A stretch of 64,000 nucleotides of DNA from Collinsella sp. (GTDB lineage Bacteria; Actinomycetota; Coriobacteriia; Coriobacteriales; Coriobacteriaceae). The stretch covers positions 1-64,000 of the forward strand of contig DXZU01000026.1 of assembly GCA_019419525.1 (NCBI GenBank), in the 5' to 3' direction. This document shows, piece by piece, positions 1 to 7,174 of the stretch. Position 1 is the stretch's first letter, and every line of letters begins with the position of its first letter. Under the pieces are notes generated by a model that did not search any database, was not told the origin of the DNA, and saw only the letters and a list, made by a program, of their open reading frames with translations. The position numbers and the translations under genes were made by a program.

Positions 1-197
1 GCTGCGGAAACGCGGGGACCGTTCAGGCTGTTGCGTTGAGATTGAAAATCAACCTTGTCGAAGCGACCGGACTCCCCCGTCGCTAAGAACGCATGACCTT
101 CGCGAATGGCCTCGAGGGTCTCCGAGTTGGGTTCTTTGGAAGGGAAAGGCAGCAGGATGGTATTCGCAAACTCATCGTCCCGCTCATGTTGCTTCAT
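1..197 (-). CDS. Unidentified small protein, partner of the MNT nucleotidyltransferase (3' end outside window)
   Basis: An open minus-strand frame starts at ATG 197-195 and runs without a stop to the window edge, giving at least 65 residues beginning MKQHERDDEFANTILLPFPS. A GAGGTG ribosome-binding site lies about 7 bases upstream, inside the end of the nucleotidyltransferase gene, and the two genes overlap by 14 bases, so they look translationally coupled. MNT nucleotidyltransferases usually pair with a HEPN (DUF86-type) protein. This sequence does not look like a HEPN start: it lacks the expected helical opening. The stretch SKEPNSETLEAIREG faintly recalls the C-terminal region of RelB/DinJ-type antitoxins. 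I do not recognise the family; function is unknown. Confidence 0.55.
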   Translation of the reverse strand, partial: MKQHERDDEFANTILLPFPSKEPNSETLEAIREGHAFLATGESGRFDKVDFQSQRNSLNGPRVSA

Positions 198-483
198 AGA
201 TGCGCACCTCATCTTGTTCGATGCTTTTGCGGAAGGCCGGGCGCATATGCTCTGGAAGGTTGGTAACGATGTCGACCTTTCGACCAAGCGTTCCCTCGAG
301 CTCCAGAGAAAGCTCGTATAGCATGCCGAACGTCATGGAGCCCCCGCAAACAATGCGCAGATCGATATCGCTTTTGGATTTTTGCTCACCGCGAGCGAAC
401 GATCCAAATAGATACGCCTCGCGGACGTCGTAGCGAGGTAACACGCGAGAGACGGCAGCGGATATGTCGACAAGCGTAATCAT
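184..483 (-). CDS. MNT-type nucleotidyltransferase domain protein
   Basis: This 99-residue protein is a minimal nucleotidyltransferase of the polymerase-beta fold. It shows the signature GSFARGEQKSKSDIDL at about residues 27-42, that is G-S, a spacer and the metal-binding D-x-D. A later VDIV segment fits the third acidic position. Proteins of this size are typically the MntA-like half of MNT/HEPN modules, in which the nucleotidyltransferase adenylylates or otherwise neutralises a partner toxin; they also occur as solitary genes. Here the downstream gene overlaps its 3' end by 14 bases and continues out of the window. The role in a toxin-antitoxin pair is inferred from family and coupling, and the partner is not an obvious HEPN protein. 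Confidence 0.8.
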   Translation of the reverse strand: MITLVDISAAVSRVLPRYDVREAYLFGSFARGEQKSKSDIDLRIVCGGSMTFGMLYELSLELEGTLGRKVDIVTNLPEHMRPAFRKSIEQDEVRIYEAT

Positions 484-557
484 GGGTTTATTTTACTTTT
501 CAATTGGATGAGAGACAATCACGCGGGATAATTCAGCTGCTAGCGATGGATCGCGTC

Positions 558-682
558 CGGAAGTATGCGGCAAATCTCAGACATGTCAACCACGCCGGAA
601 ATCGGCAACACTTTTACCTGCGGTTTCTTTGTTCGAAAACAACAGCGTGGTCGGGGGTTCTGAAATTTGCCGCATACTTCCG
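558..682. repeat. Palindromic intergenic repeat, copy 1
   Basis: Left arm CGGAAGTATGCGGCAAAT (558-575) is the inverse complement of ATTTGCCGCATACTTCCG (665-682), enclosing about 90 bases that include ACCTGCGGTTT near 616. No convincing reading frame covers it. It resembles the neighbouring copy at 690-823 in arm core (CGGAAGT.GCGG) and in the internal ACCTGCGGTTT motif. Together the two copies fill much of the 567-base gap between the nucleotidyltransferase and the deaminase-like gene. From about 824 to 1050 I see no feature beyond the end of the reading-through frame at 1051. Confidence 0.75.
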
Positions 683-689
683 TTATGAG

Positions 690-823
690 ATTTCGGAAGT
701 GCGGGGAAAGACCGAGTTCCGCTGACCAGGCCTTGGTTTTGCGCTTCCGCGACCTGCGGTTTTGTTGGCAAAAAACGGGTTGCGCTCGACAGTTCCCCAT
801 TTTTCCCCGCACTTCCGGAAATC
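690..823. repeat. Palindromic intergenic repeat, copy 2
   Basis: Arm CGGAAGTGCGGGGAAA (694-709) is the inverse complement of TTTCCCCGCACTTCCG (802-817). The internal motif ACCTGCGGTTTTGTTGG at about 752 matches the interior of copy 1, so the two are paralogous and arranged in tandem only 8 bases apart. The arm sequences differ between copies yet remain self-complementary within each copy, which points to selection or a replication mechanism acting on the hairpin and not on the primary sequence. Confidence 0.75.
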
Positions 824-1050
824 GGGTGTTTTAACAGCGGTATACGACTCTGAAGATGATCACTATGCGAAGCTGGTCGATCCAAGGACAATTGAATAAC
901 GTACGTGTTGAGGTTTCTGTGGCTACCATGATATTTGCAATAGCAAATAAACCGATCAACATAAACCGATCAACAAATAAGGGTGCCGCGGTCAACGCCG
1001 GGGCACCCCGTCTCAGAACCTATATTGCTTAACCTTAATCACTTAGGTGC

Positions 1051-1314
1051 TTACAGTAATGCAAGAACCACTGCCACGACAATGCAGGCAATGCCCAATA
1101 CGAGAGGCAGCGATACCTTCTTTTCCCTGTCTTTAACAAGGAAGGTCTCGATTGCGGATGCGAGAATCAGAAAACCGCCAATAATCAGCAGGTCGAGTGC
1201 AACAAAGTTGACGGTTGTAATATCGGAAGAAAGACCTCCGGCGTTGACATTTACGAGCGTAAAGATCGCGGCAAAAATGGCGAAGAGGGCCAGGACGTTG
1301 CCATAAATACGGGA
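1051..1314 (-). pseudogene. Membrane tail severed from the deaminase-like gene by an in-frame amber codon
   Basis: Reading on in the same frame after the TAG at 1317-1315 gives 87 codons that look like real protein: SRIYGNVLALFAIFAAIFTL, then a polar loop, a second hydrophobic stretch (VALDLLIIGGFLILASAI), a charged turn (KDREKK) and a third hydrophobic stretch ending ALL before TAA at 1053-1051. There is no start codon with a good ribosome-binding site directly after the TAG. The simplest reading is that the ancestral protein was about 260 residues, a soluble deaminase/dUTPase-fold domain followed by two or three membrane helices, and that one nonsense mutation detached the tail. Amber readthrough or a sequencing error are alternatives. 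Confidence 0.6.
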
Positions 1315-1833
1315 CTAGATATTCGCGATTTCTTCCTTTTTAACCTCGACCTTTTTGAGTTCTCCGGCATAGATGTCGGAATAATCTGCAAGTCCGTTAA
1401 AGTTGAGCTCATCAGAGAAAGCGCCGTGGTAAGGATGGGCCACCATGCCATCAACGTGCTGGAACGCAACCTGCGCTATACCCTTAGACTTATCGAGCGT
1501 AATAGTGTTACCGCTTACGTTTGTAACACGGTAGAACAGCCGTGTTCCATGCCCGGGGAAATATAGCGGCGCATCCAAAGAAAGCCCCTGGCGAATGCGC
1601 GAATTGCGCAGAAGCACACTCGCGGTCAAATCGTTTGGCAACGCAACGCATTCAACGCAAGAGACGAATGTCGAATCTCCGGGGCTAAGCTCTACCTCGG
1701 ATTGCTTGCTTTCGTTGATGTAGAATCCCTCGGTGCGCAAGTCATACGTAACCTGTCCGATGTTCGAAGCATCGGCATTGAGAAGCACCTTGCTGTCGAT
1801 TAGCTCCTGAATCTTAGTATCGCTCAAGTACAT
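1315..1833 (-). CDS. dCTP deaminase/dUTPase-fold protein, probably catalytically inactive
   Basis: The 172-residue product from ATG 1833 (AGGAAG ribosome-binding site about 8 bases upstream; the frame is open to 1905) opens MYLSDTKIQELIDSKVL and continues VTYDLRTEGF, as dCTP deaminases do. The core LLRNSRIRQGLSLDAPLYFP aligns by eye with the RSSLARLGL region of E. coli Dcd, keeping the second Arg. The next strand, RLFYRVTNVS, aligns with IVLEFYNSG of Dcd, so the catalytic Glu is replaced by Arg. A nucleotide-binding trimer without deaminase activity is therefore likely. The gene ends in a Lys/Glu-rich helix (KKVEVKKEEIANI) directly before an amber codon, after which the same frame encodes membrane helices. 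It may be a sensor or a defence-related derivative; that is speculation. Confidence 0.75.
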   Translation of the reverse strand: MYLSDTKIQELIDSKVLLNADASNIGQVTYDLRTEGFYINESKQSEVELSPGDSTFVSCVECVALPNDLTASVLLRNSRIRQGLSLDAPLYFPGHGTRLFYRVTNVSGNTITLDKSKGIAQVAFQHVDGMVAHPYHGAFSDELNFNGLADYSDIYAGELKKVEVKKEEIANI

Positions 1834-1981
1834 ACGAACCACTTCCTTAGGCATCCGAGTATAGCACCAAGGCATAGCAACAGTGACTGCCCCCAAAGGG
1901 GACATAGGGGAAGGAGCTTAGTTGGATACGGGATATCGGCCTGGACTATATCTAGCTGATGATTTGTTGCCAGAGATCGGT

Positions 1982-3118
1982 TTAGGCTTGACGATTCGAT
2001 TTTCTCTTCGTTTTCGGAAAGTGAGCGTTTTGGCAGCGAATCGCGGCGTATGGGAGCGCTATGCCGAGTAAGAAAAGCGTTAGGAATGCGGCGATCCAGC
2101 AGTTATCACCGGCCTTGGGGAGCGAGGCGGTAGTCGCGCTGGTGGCCGTGGGCCTAGAGGCCTTGGCGGCCGTGGTGTTGGTCACTGTGGTCGTGGTCAC
2201 CGTCTTAGTCGCGGCTGCGGGCTTCAGTGTGGGATTCGTCGACGGAACCGCAGCTGGCTCGCTGGTAGCGGGGTCGGTGCCAGGGGCGGATGGGCCATCG
2301 CCCGGCACATCGGGCCTACCGGTCTCCCCCGCCGACGCCGTGGTATCCACGGGCTCGATCGTCACATGCGCTGCCACGGACCCGTCGGCATCCACCACGC
2401 CGCCCGCGCCAAAGGCCCCGCCCGCGGGCGTCACAAAGCGCGCGGATGCAAGCGACCCGCCCAGGCAGGCGACGCCGCCGTCGGCGCCCGACGCATCCAG
2501 CCAGGACGCATCGACGGTAAGCTGCCCGGCCGCGCCGCGGCCAGCAGCCCCGCCCAGCAGACACACACCATGGGCGCGCACGCCCGCCCCGGAGTCCGCG
2601 CCCGCGGCGACAACGCGCCCACCGCCGCGAACGGCAAGACCGTCCGCGATCACGCCGGCCACCCGCGCGTCCGCGATGCCGGCGCCGTCGGCCCGCGCGT
2701 CAACCATGCAGCCTTCCACCGCGAGCGTCCCCGACACGTAGATCCCGCATTGCGAGCCCGTGGCCACCAGCGACCCGGTGCCGCGGAGCGTCAGATCGCC
2801 CCACACCTCCATGCCGCAACGCGAGATGTCCACGTCGGGCGCGCTCGTCTCAACAACAGTGTTCTGCCCGGTCAGCGTCACCACCAGGTCGCCGTCGGCG
2901 CCGATGGCCTCGCCCGTGTAGCCGTTAAGCTCCAGATGGTCGGCATCGGTCCAGGCCCATCCGGGGCCCGACGCGCCCGGCTCGTAGTACGTGGCGCCGG
3001 CGATGAACAGGCTCTCCGCGCCCGCGGCATAAGAAGGCCCGCCCAGCAAAACGCATAGGCAGGCCATGGCGGTAAACAGGATGTAGTGTCGGCTGGTGTG
3101 GAACGCGGTATCAAACAT
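1982..3118 (-). CDS. Sortase-sorted surface protein with LPKAG signal
   Basis: The start at ATG 3118 has GGAG 6 bases upstream and is preferred to a TTG at 3145. The 378-residue protein begins with a signal peptide (YILFTAMACLCVLLGGPSYA, about residues 11-30). A Gly/Ala-rich repetitive body follows with short beta-strand-like units such as LTLRGTGSLVATG and LAVEGCMVDARADG, resembling a right-handed beta-helix or carbohydrate-binding-like domain. Then comes a low-complexity Thr/Ala/Pro wall-spanning stretch (about 255-335). It ends in LPKAGD, a hydrophobic helix and a basic tail (KTKRKSNRQA). LPKAG departs from canonical LPxTG by Ala in place of Thr; related LPxAG-like motifs occur in actinobacterial sortase substrates. 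The partner bound by the body is unknown. Confidence 0.75.
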   Translation of the reverse strand: MFDTAFHTSRHYILFTAMACLCVLLGGPSYAAGAESLFIAGATYYEPGASGPGWAWTDADHLELNGYTGEAIGADGDLVVTLTGQNTVVETSAPDVDISRCGMEVWGDLTLRGTGSLVATGSQCGIYVSGTLAVEGCMVDARADGAGIADARVAGVIADGLAVRGGGRVVAAGADSGAGVRAHGVCLLGGAAGRGAAGQLTVDASWLDASGADGGVACLGGSLASARFVTPAGGAFGAGGVVDADGSVAAHVTIEPVDTTASAGETGRPDVPGDGPSAPGTDPATSEPAAVPSTNPTLKPAAATKTVTTTTVTNTTAAKASRPTATSATTASLPKAGDNCWIAAFLTLFLLGIALPYAAIRCQNAHFPKTKRKSNRQA

Positions 3119-3332
3119 AACCGCTCCGATCTTCGCAAGAGCCAATGGAAACTGCGCCAGAAAACTACCTGGTAGCAGCAGTTAGTAGTGTAGCGAGATC
3201 GGGCGAGCAGCGAACGAATTGCCTGTAAACGAACCCCGAAATTAGGTGTAAATCGTTTTGCCAGTCGGTGAATGGAGGGGCCTTGCTTCATGCACCATAT
3301 GTGCCTTGCTTTTCAACACGCAACCAAGAGAA

Positions 3333-4928
3333 TTACTCTTCACCTTTCAAGAACGAAACTGCTTTATCGATAACGGGTTTAAGGTTCCTGAAAATAACTC
3401 CGAGTTCCTCGTTTCCTTTCGAACAGATATATTCGCAGAACTCCATCTTCTTGAACTCTTGAACGCTTTTTACCTCGCCGTAATCTCCTTCAATTTCCTT
3501 CGACCTGTAGAAAGCGCTGGTATCAACCTCGTCAAGTACGAGAGCGTTTTCAATACCCTTCTTTATCTTTTTGGCATTTTCGAAGTGAGGGATGGAAAAT
3601 GAGAGAACGTTACCTCTCCGCTCTTCCTTCCTCTTAGTATCGGAATCGAAGAGAAAGACACTTCTATTTGAAGAATCAAGGCCCGAGAGGAACTCATATG
3701 CGCTGTTGAGAGACGCGGCGCCCGTGCACCTTTCTTGTCCGTTGGCGTCCAGGTGACCGACCCACTTGAACCTTACAGACCCGCTGTACCCAAAAAGCTC
3801 AAGAGCCTTCGTAAAATACTTCTCATCAGTGCGTCCTTCGAGATAGACGGTTGGTTCATTCGAGGAGAAGTCTCGAATCGAGAAAGCATCCTTAACAGCG
3901 ACCATGGAGTCGCACCAGTAATACTCCGGTTTGTCTTCGACCCTTAGTCCGCCGTCAGCAGTCCTTTTAAGAACAATGACCTTGTCATCCCTGCGACGGT
4001 CGTTATGGACGATAAACGGAGAGTGTGTCACGCAAAAGATCTGGGAAGTCTGTCGGCCCAGCGAGTCAGTGAACATAGCCTTGTAGTAGTCCATTACTTT
4101 CTGTTGCCACGTGGGGTGCAGACTTATCTCTGGTTCGTCAATAAAGACGAACGCACCCTTCGTGGCATTTGCGTCCTTGAGAAGGAAGCACCCGCGGTAG
4201 ACAATCTGTTTCTCACCGGAGCTGAGGGCGCCGATGGGCACCTCTCTACCATGCTTCTTGAATACAATTTCTTTGTGGCCATCCCTGTTGTCTACCCGGT
4301 CATAGCGAAGGTCGTCGAACATCGTCTCAAAAGCATGGGTAAAGCGAGGCATGCGTTCCTCCACGCAAAGCTCGTCTAGGCACCGACCCGGATTGCTCCG
4401 AACCGCATAAGCAACATCAGCGTCGTCAAGGTCCTGCACGTCAATCAGGAGCTGGTTGATTTTAGTTGGCAAATCCCCGGATGACTTTCGGCTTTTAAAT
4501 TCAGAATCGAGCGTCAGACTCGTTACGGTCGAAACCTGCCCGGCACTGAAATTGATATCAACATCAGAGTAGATAGCACTCATTGGATGAGCGGCTTTAA
4601 ACTCGTCCGATCCAACCCATCGTTTTCTGTCCGAGCCCTCTTCTGCTGCGCGAACCATCGAATGGGTTCCTGATTTTTCAAAAGTAAAGACCAATGTCGC
4701 AACAGCTTCCGCCTCCTCGAACTCGACCTTAACAGACGCAAACGGCAAAGCATCAGAATTCCCTGACACGAGGTCGTACAGCAATCCCATAATCGTGCTT
4801 TTTCCAGCGCCATTTTCCCCGGCGAGAATCACAGTATCGACCGCCCGGCCGTTTGGACCACAGAAGTCTAAGTTCAAGTCTCCCAAAATGGGATGCCCAT
4901 TAATATGAACCTTCCGAATCTTTGGCAC
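3333..4928 (-). CDS. AAA/ABC-type ATPase with C-terminal TOPRIM-like (DUF4435/OLD-like) region
   Basis: The GTG start at 4928 has AAGGAG about 7 bases upstream. The 531-residue protein begins with a RecF/SMC-like ATPase: Walker A GENGAGKST near residue 39, an ABC-like signature LSSGEKQIVYRG near 236, and Walker B AFVFIDEPEISLHP near 258, followed by a CVTHSPFIVHN switch. From about residue 360 the sequence changes to VYLEGRTDEKYFTKALE and later SVFLFDSDTKRKEE, which matches the acidic pattern (E, then D-x-D) of TOPRIM or DUF4435 modules in OLD-family proteins. Many such proteins are antiphage nucleases or ATPase sensors, so a defence role is plausible. It stands alone between a surface protein and IS relics, and no partner gene is visible. 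Confidence 0.75.
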   Translation of the reverse strand: MPKIRKVHINGHPILGDLNLDFCGPNGRAVDTVILAGENGAGKSTIMGLLYDLVSGNSDALPFASVKVEFEEAEAVATLVFTFEKSGTHSMVRAAEEGSDRKRWVGSDEFKAAHPMSAIYSDVDINFSAGQVSTVTSLTLDSEFKSRKSSGDLPTKINQLLIDVQDLDDADVAYAVRSNPGRCLDELCVEERMPRFTHAFETMFDDLRYDRVDNRDGHKEIVFKKHGREVPIGALSSGEKQIVYRGCFLLKDANATKGAFVFIDEPEISLHPTWQQKVMDYYKAMFTDSLGRQTSQIFCVTHSPFIVHNDRRRDDKVIVLKRTADGGLRVEDKPEYYWCDSMVAVKDAFSIRDFSSNEPTVYLEGRTDEKYFTKALELFGYSGSVRFKWVGHLDANGQERCTGAASLNSAYEFLSGLDSSNRSVFLFDSDTKRKEERRGNVLSFSIPHFENAKKIKKGIENALVLDEVDTSAFYRSKEIEGDYGEVKSVQEFKKMEFCEYICSKGNEELGVIFRNLKPVIDKAVSFLKGEE

Positions 4929-5045
4929 TGAAAGTCTCCTTATCCCGTAATTCTCTCGATACCACCTTGCGAACTAGCACAGCATGTCCACGATTAGGGT
5001 CGCCGGCTTGTAACCGAAATTACGCTCAAATGCGCTCGTATCCGC

Positions 5046-5165
5046 TTAGGTTACGGGCACATCACCAAGCTGCATAGGCACGAGCCGCTTGTGGGCCTCG
5101 AAGTCGTAATCGACGGGCAGTATGCCCACCTCCACGAGTTCGCGGTACACCTTCCACGATATCAT
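5046..5165 (-). pseudogene. 3' fragment of a UDP-glucuronate/NAD-dependent epimerase gene
   Basis: About 38 codons read KVYRELVEVGILPVDYDFEA, then HKRLVPMQLGDVPVT and a stop. This matches the C-terminal part of nucleotide-sugar 4-epimerases, where the motif MQ.GDVP.TYAD precedes the last helices. Both ends are missing: upstream the frame passes into rearranged transposase DNA, and downstream it stops right after GDVPVT. Together with the ugd fragment at 6507-6897 on the same strand, it suggests a lost UDP-glucose to UDP-glucuronate to UDP-galacturonate branch of the capsule locus. Confidence 0.6.
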
Positions 5166-5270
5166 CAATGTAAGTGAAGTCACATTCACAGTGGCCGGTA
5201 GTGTTAAGAAAGTTGGCGTTGCGCCTGAACCGAAGCGAGTCAGCCCGGCGTCCCAGAACCTGAAATACGG

Positions 5271-5393
5271 TTGATACCCCATGCCGTCTCGGCCCTCATT
5301 GAGGAGCTGTGCGGAAGGCTGCTCGGCGGCTCGCCCGTGCCCTACGTTTGGCTTGACGCGACCTACGTCAAGCGCCGCCGCGAGGGGCGCGTG
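5271..5393 (+). pseudogene. Inverted internal piece of an IS256/mutator transposase
   Basis: The plus-strand frame contains VSALIEELCGRLLGGSPVPY followed by VWLDATYVKRRREGRV. This is the catalytic-core segment of mutator-type (IS256 family) transposases, where the Asp of LDAT is part of the DDE triad. The N-terminal piece of the same kind of transposase lies just to the right but on the minus strand, so this block has been inverted relative to it. At 5395-5430 a minus-strand scrap reads DDSWLAFLRTA, typical of a later part of the same transposase. Confidence 0.7.
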
Positions 5394-5425
5394 GGCGGTC
5401 CGCAGGAAGGCCAGCCACGAGTCGT

Positions 5426-5917
5426 CTACGACGGGGCTCGGCTGGAGGCGTAGGCCAGGAGGATGCTCAGGTCCGTTCTCGAGCGTGCGGACAGGGCGTC
5501 CAGGCTCGAGGCGATGGCGCTCAGCTGGTCCTTGGAAAGCCTGGACACGCCCATCTTCTCCGCGACGCGCTGTATCTTGCGGGTGCTGGTGCCGGTGGCG
5601 TACATCTCGGCCACGGCGGCCACGCGGGCGCGGTCGACGCGCTGGTAGCGCTCGATCACGTCCTCCGGGAAGGAGCTGCCGGAGCGCAGCTTGGGGATGC
5701 GCAGCGTGAGCGGGCCGACGCAGGTGGCGAGCGACCTCTCGCGATAGCCGTTTCGGCTGTTCGCACCGCCGCCGCACAGCCGATCGGCCTCGGCGTCCGT
5801 CACGGCGTTCACGACCTGCTCGTCGAGGCGCCTGATCAGCTCCTGCATGTCGATGGCGCCGTCGTCGAAACGGGGCATGGCGAGCATGTCCGGCGTAGGG
5901 TCTGATAAGATTTCCAT
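5426..5917 (-). pseudogene. IS256/mutator transposase, N-terminal fragment
   Basis: From ATG 5917 about 155 residues match the N-terminal third of IS256-family transposases: an acidic start (MEILSDPTPDMLAMPRFDDG), a helical segment, the basic LCGGGANSRNGYRER motif, and the helix-turn-helix-like VAAVAEMYATGTSTRKIQRV with MGVSRLSKDQLSAIASSLD. The usual protein is about 400 residues; here the frame drifts after ASSLD into unrelated sequence and stops at 5426. The 5' leader immediately upstream contains a strong palindrome. The gene cannot make an active enzyme. Confidence 0.8.
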
Positions 5918-5918
5918 A

Positions 5919-5981
5919 GCGGTCTTCGTCCTTTCCTAGAACCTGTTGTTGTGGTGATTTCAGATTCTAGGACGAAGGCCG
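5919..5981. repeat. Palindromic leader of IS256-type relic, copy A
   Basis: The arms GCGGTCTTCGTCC...TAGAACCTG and CAGATTCTAGGACGAAGGCCG pair, with a 5-base bulge (TTTCC) on one side and a short A/C-rich loop on the other strand. It lies between the transposase start at 5917 and the tail of the next unit. Compared with copy B at 6174-6238, three arm positions are changed on both sides so that pairing is kept. Confidence 0.7.
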
Positions 5982-6013
5982 TTTTTCGTTAAACGGACGC
6001 TAGGGTGCCGCCC

Positions 6014-6172
6014 TTACACCAACACTTTCGACGCGATCTCGGCCTCCTCGTCCATGATGGCGTTGACCACCTGCTCGGCGAGCAGCCTGAGCAGCGACTG
6101 GATGTCGACCATCCTGTCGGTCGACCTCGGGATGGCGGCCTTATCCGGCATCGTGTCTGCTAATATCTCCAT
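6014..6172 (-). pseudogene. Second IS256/mutator transposase N-terminal remnant
   Basis: A 52-codon frame starts MEILADTMPDKAAIPRSTDR, is homologous to the 5917 copy through EQVVNAI, then jumps to DEEAEIASKVLV and a TAA stop. Spacing of the start from its palindromic leader is the same as in the larger fragment. It looks like an internal-deletion derivative joining the first ~40 codons to the last few. Confidence 0.65.
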
Positions 6173-6173
6173 A

Positions 6174-6238
6174 GCGGTCCCTGTCCTTTCCCAGAACCTG
6201 TGTCATGTAGCAATTCCAGATTCTAGGACAGGGGCCGC
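6174..6238. repeat. Palindromic leader of IS256-type relic, copy B
   Basis: The arms GCGGTCCCTGTCC...CAGAACCTG and CAGATTCTAGGACAGGGGCCGC pair with the same bulge and loop geometry as copy A. The arm core reads CCCTGTCC here against CTTCGTCC in copy A, with matching changes in the opposite arm. Confidence 0.7.
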
Positions 6239-6413
6239 TTGCGTTTGGCGGTCAGCCGTCGGCGCGCTTACACCAACATTTCCGACGCGATCTATATTTG
6301 CTTTAACACCTAATCCAGATTAGGCTCCCTGAGGTGGCAATTGAAGAGGGGGACCGAAGAACGTACGTATATCTTTCAAAGCGTAATCAAAGGCTAATGG
6401 GACTTATTTAACC

Positions 6414-6453
6414 AAAAGAGGGTGTATCGGTTTACGCCGATACACCCTCTTTT
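6414..6453. terminator. Strong bidirectional-looking terminator hairpin
   Basis: AAGAGGGTGTATCGG and CCGATACACCCTCTTTT form a 15-bp stem with a tiny loop and T/A runs on both sides. It sits downstream of the ugd relic on the minus strand and probably ended the original capsule transcript. Confidence 0.8.
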
Positions 6454-6506
6454 CAACAATTGGATTTATGCACAAGGACAGAGTCGTCGCAGCCGTCAGC
6501 TCTCCC

Positions 6507-6897
6507 CTAATCCCGCTTAAACAGATCCCTCGTATACACCTTGTCCTCCACGTCCGCGAGCTCGTCGCTCCAGCGGTTGGCCACGATAACGTCACAGCCG
6601 GCCTTGAAGGCCTCCAGGTCGTGGGTCACCTCGGAGCCGAAGAACTCCGGCGCGTCCAGCGTGGGCTCGTAGACCACCACGGGCACGCCCTTGGCCTTAA
6701 CGCGCTTCATGACGCCCTGGATGGAGCTCGCGCGGAAGCTGTCGGAGTTGGACTTCATCGTCTGGCGGTAGACGCCCACGACCGGCTTCGACTTGCCCTC
6801 GTACACGCGGTCCAAGACCATCTGCAGCGCCTCGTCTGCCATGAAGTCCTTGCGGGTACGGTTGGCCTCCACGATGGCCTCGATCAGGTTCTGGAGC
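6507..6897 (-). pseudogene. ugd: UDP-glucose 6-dehydrogenase, C-terminal fragment
   Basis: The open frame from about 6897 reads [20 protein letters not shown], then [20 protein letters not shown] (the C-terminal Rossmann domain entry), [17 protein letters not shown] and the natural end [11 protein letters not shown]-glucose dehydrogenases are about 390-450 residues; only the last ~130 remain, so the NAD-binding domain and the catalytic Cys are gone. The left boundary, at CCGTCAC near 6898, is abrupt and followed by low-GC DNA. The enzyme would oxidise UDP-glucose to UDP-glucuronate for capsule synthesis; the fragment cannot. Confidence 0.8.
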
Positions 6898-7174
6898 CGT
6901 CACTATAGTTGGTGAGCGGCTGCTAAGTGTTCTTGGCAGTCAGCAACAGTGGTGGATTCAAAACTTATCCTTTTGCAAATTATGGAATGCGTGACAGCAT
7001 GCACTGTCGCGAATGACAATGGAAGTAGAGATTCCAAAGTAACTAGTTAATCTAATTGAGCTTATTTGATTAGGAAGGAATCGTCTCGAAAATTTCTTTA
7101 GCGCTTTTGCAATGATTAAGTTCCGTCATTTAAAGCTAGTAGCCGTTTAATCAATAGACAAAGGGAGAGAGAAA

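Larger units (their letters stand above)
5271..6295. mobile_element. Decayed IS256/mutator-family insertion region with tandem leader-plus-N-terminus units
   Basis: The region contains an inverted catalytic fragment (5271-5393), an N-terminal fragment (5426-5917), a second 52-codon N-terminal unit (6014-6172), and a third trace of the shared 3' end at about 6268-6291 (IASEMLV then stop). Each N-terminal unit is preceded by a palindromic leader. The repeated IAS(E/K)(M/V)LV-stop ends show that internally deleted copies were stacked head to tail. No target-site duplication or intact terminal inverted repeat pair could be assigned by eye. Confidence 0.65.

Noticed and set aside
1982..3145. Plus-strand frames of up to 230 codons opposite the surface protein
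   Set aside because: Antisense to a protein with a clear signal peptide and sortase signal; Pro/Ala/Arg-rich shadows.
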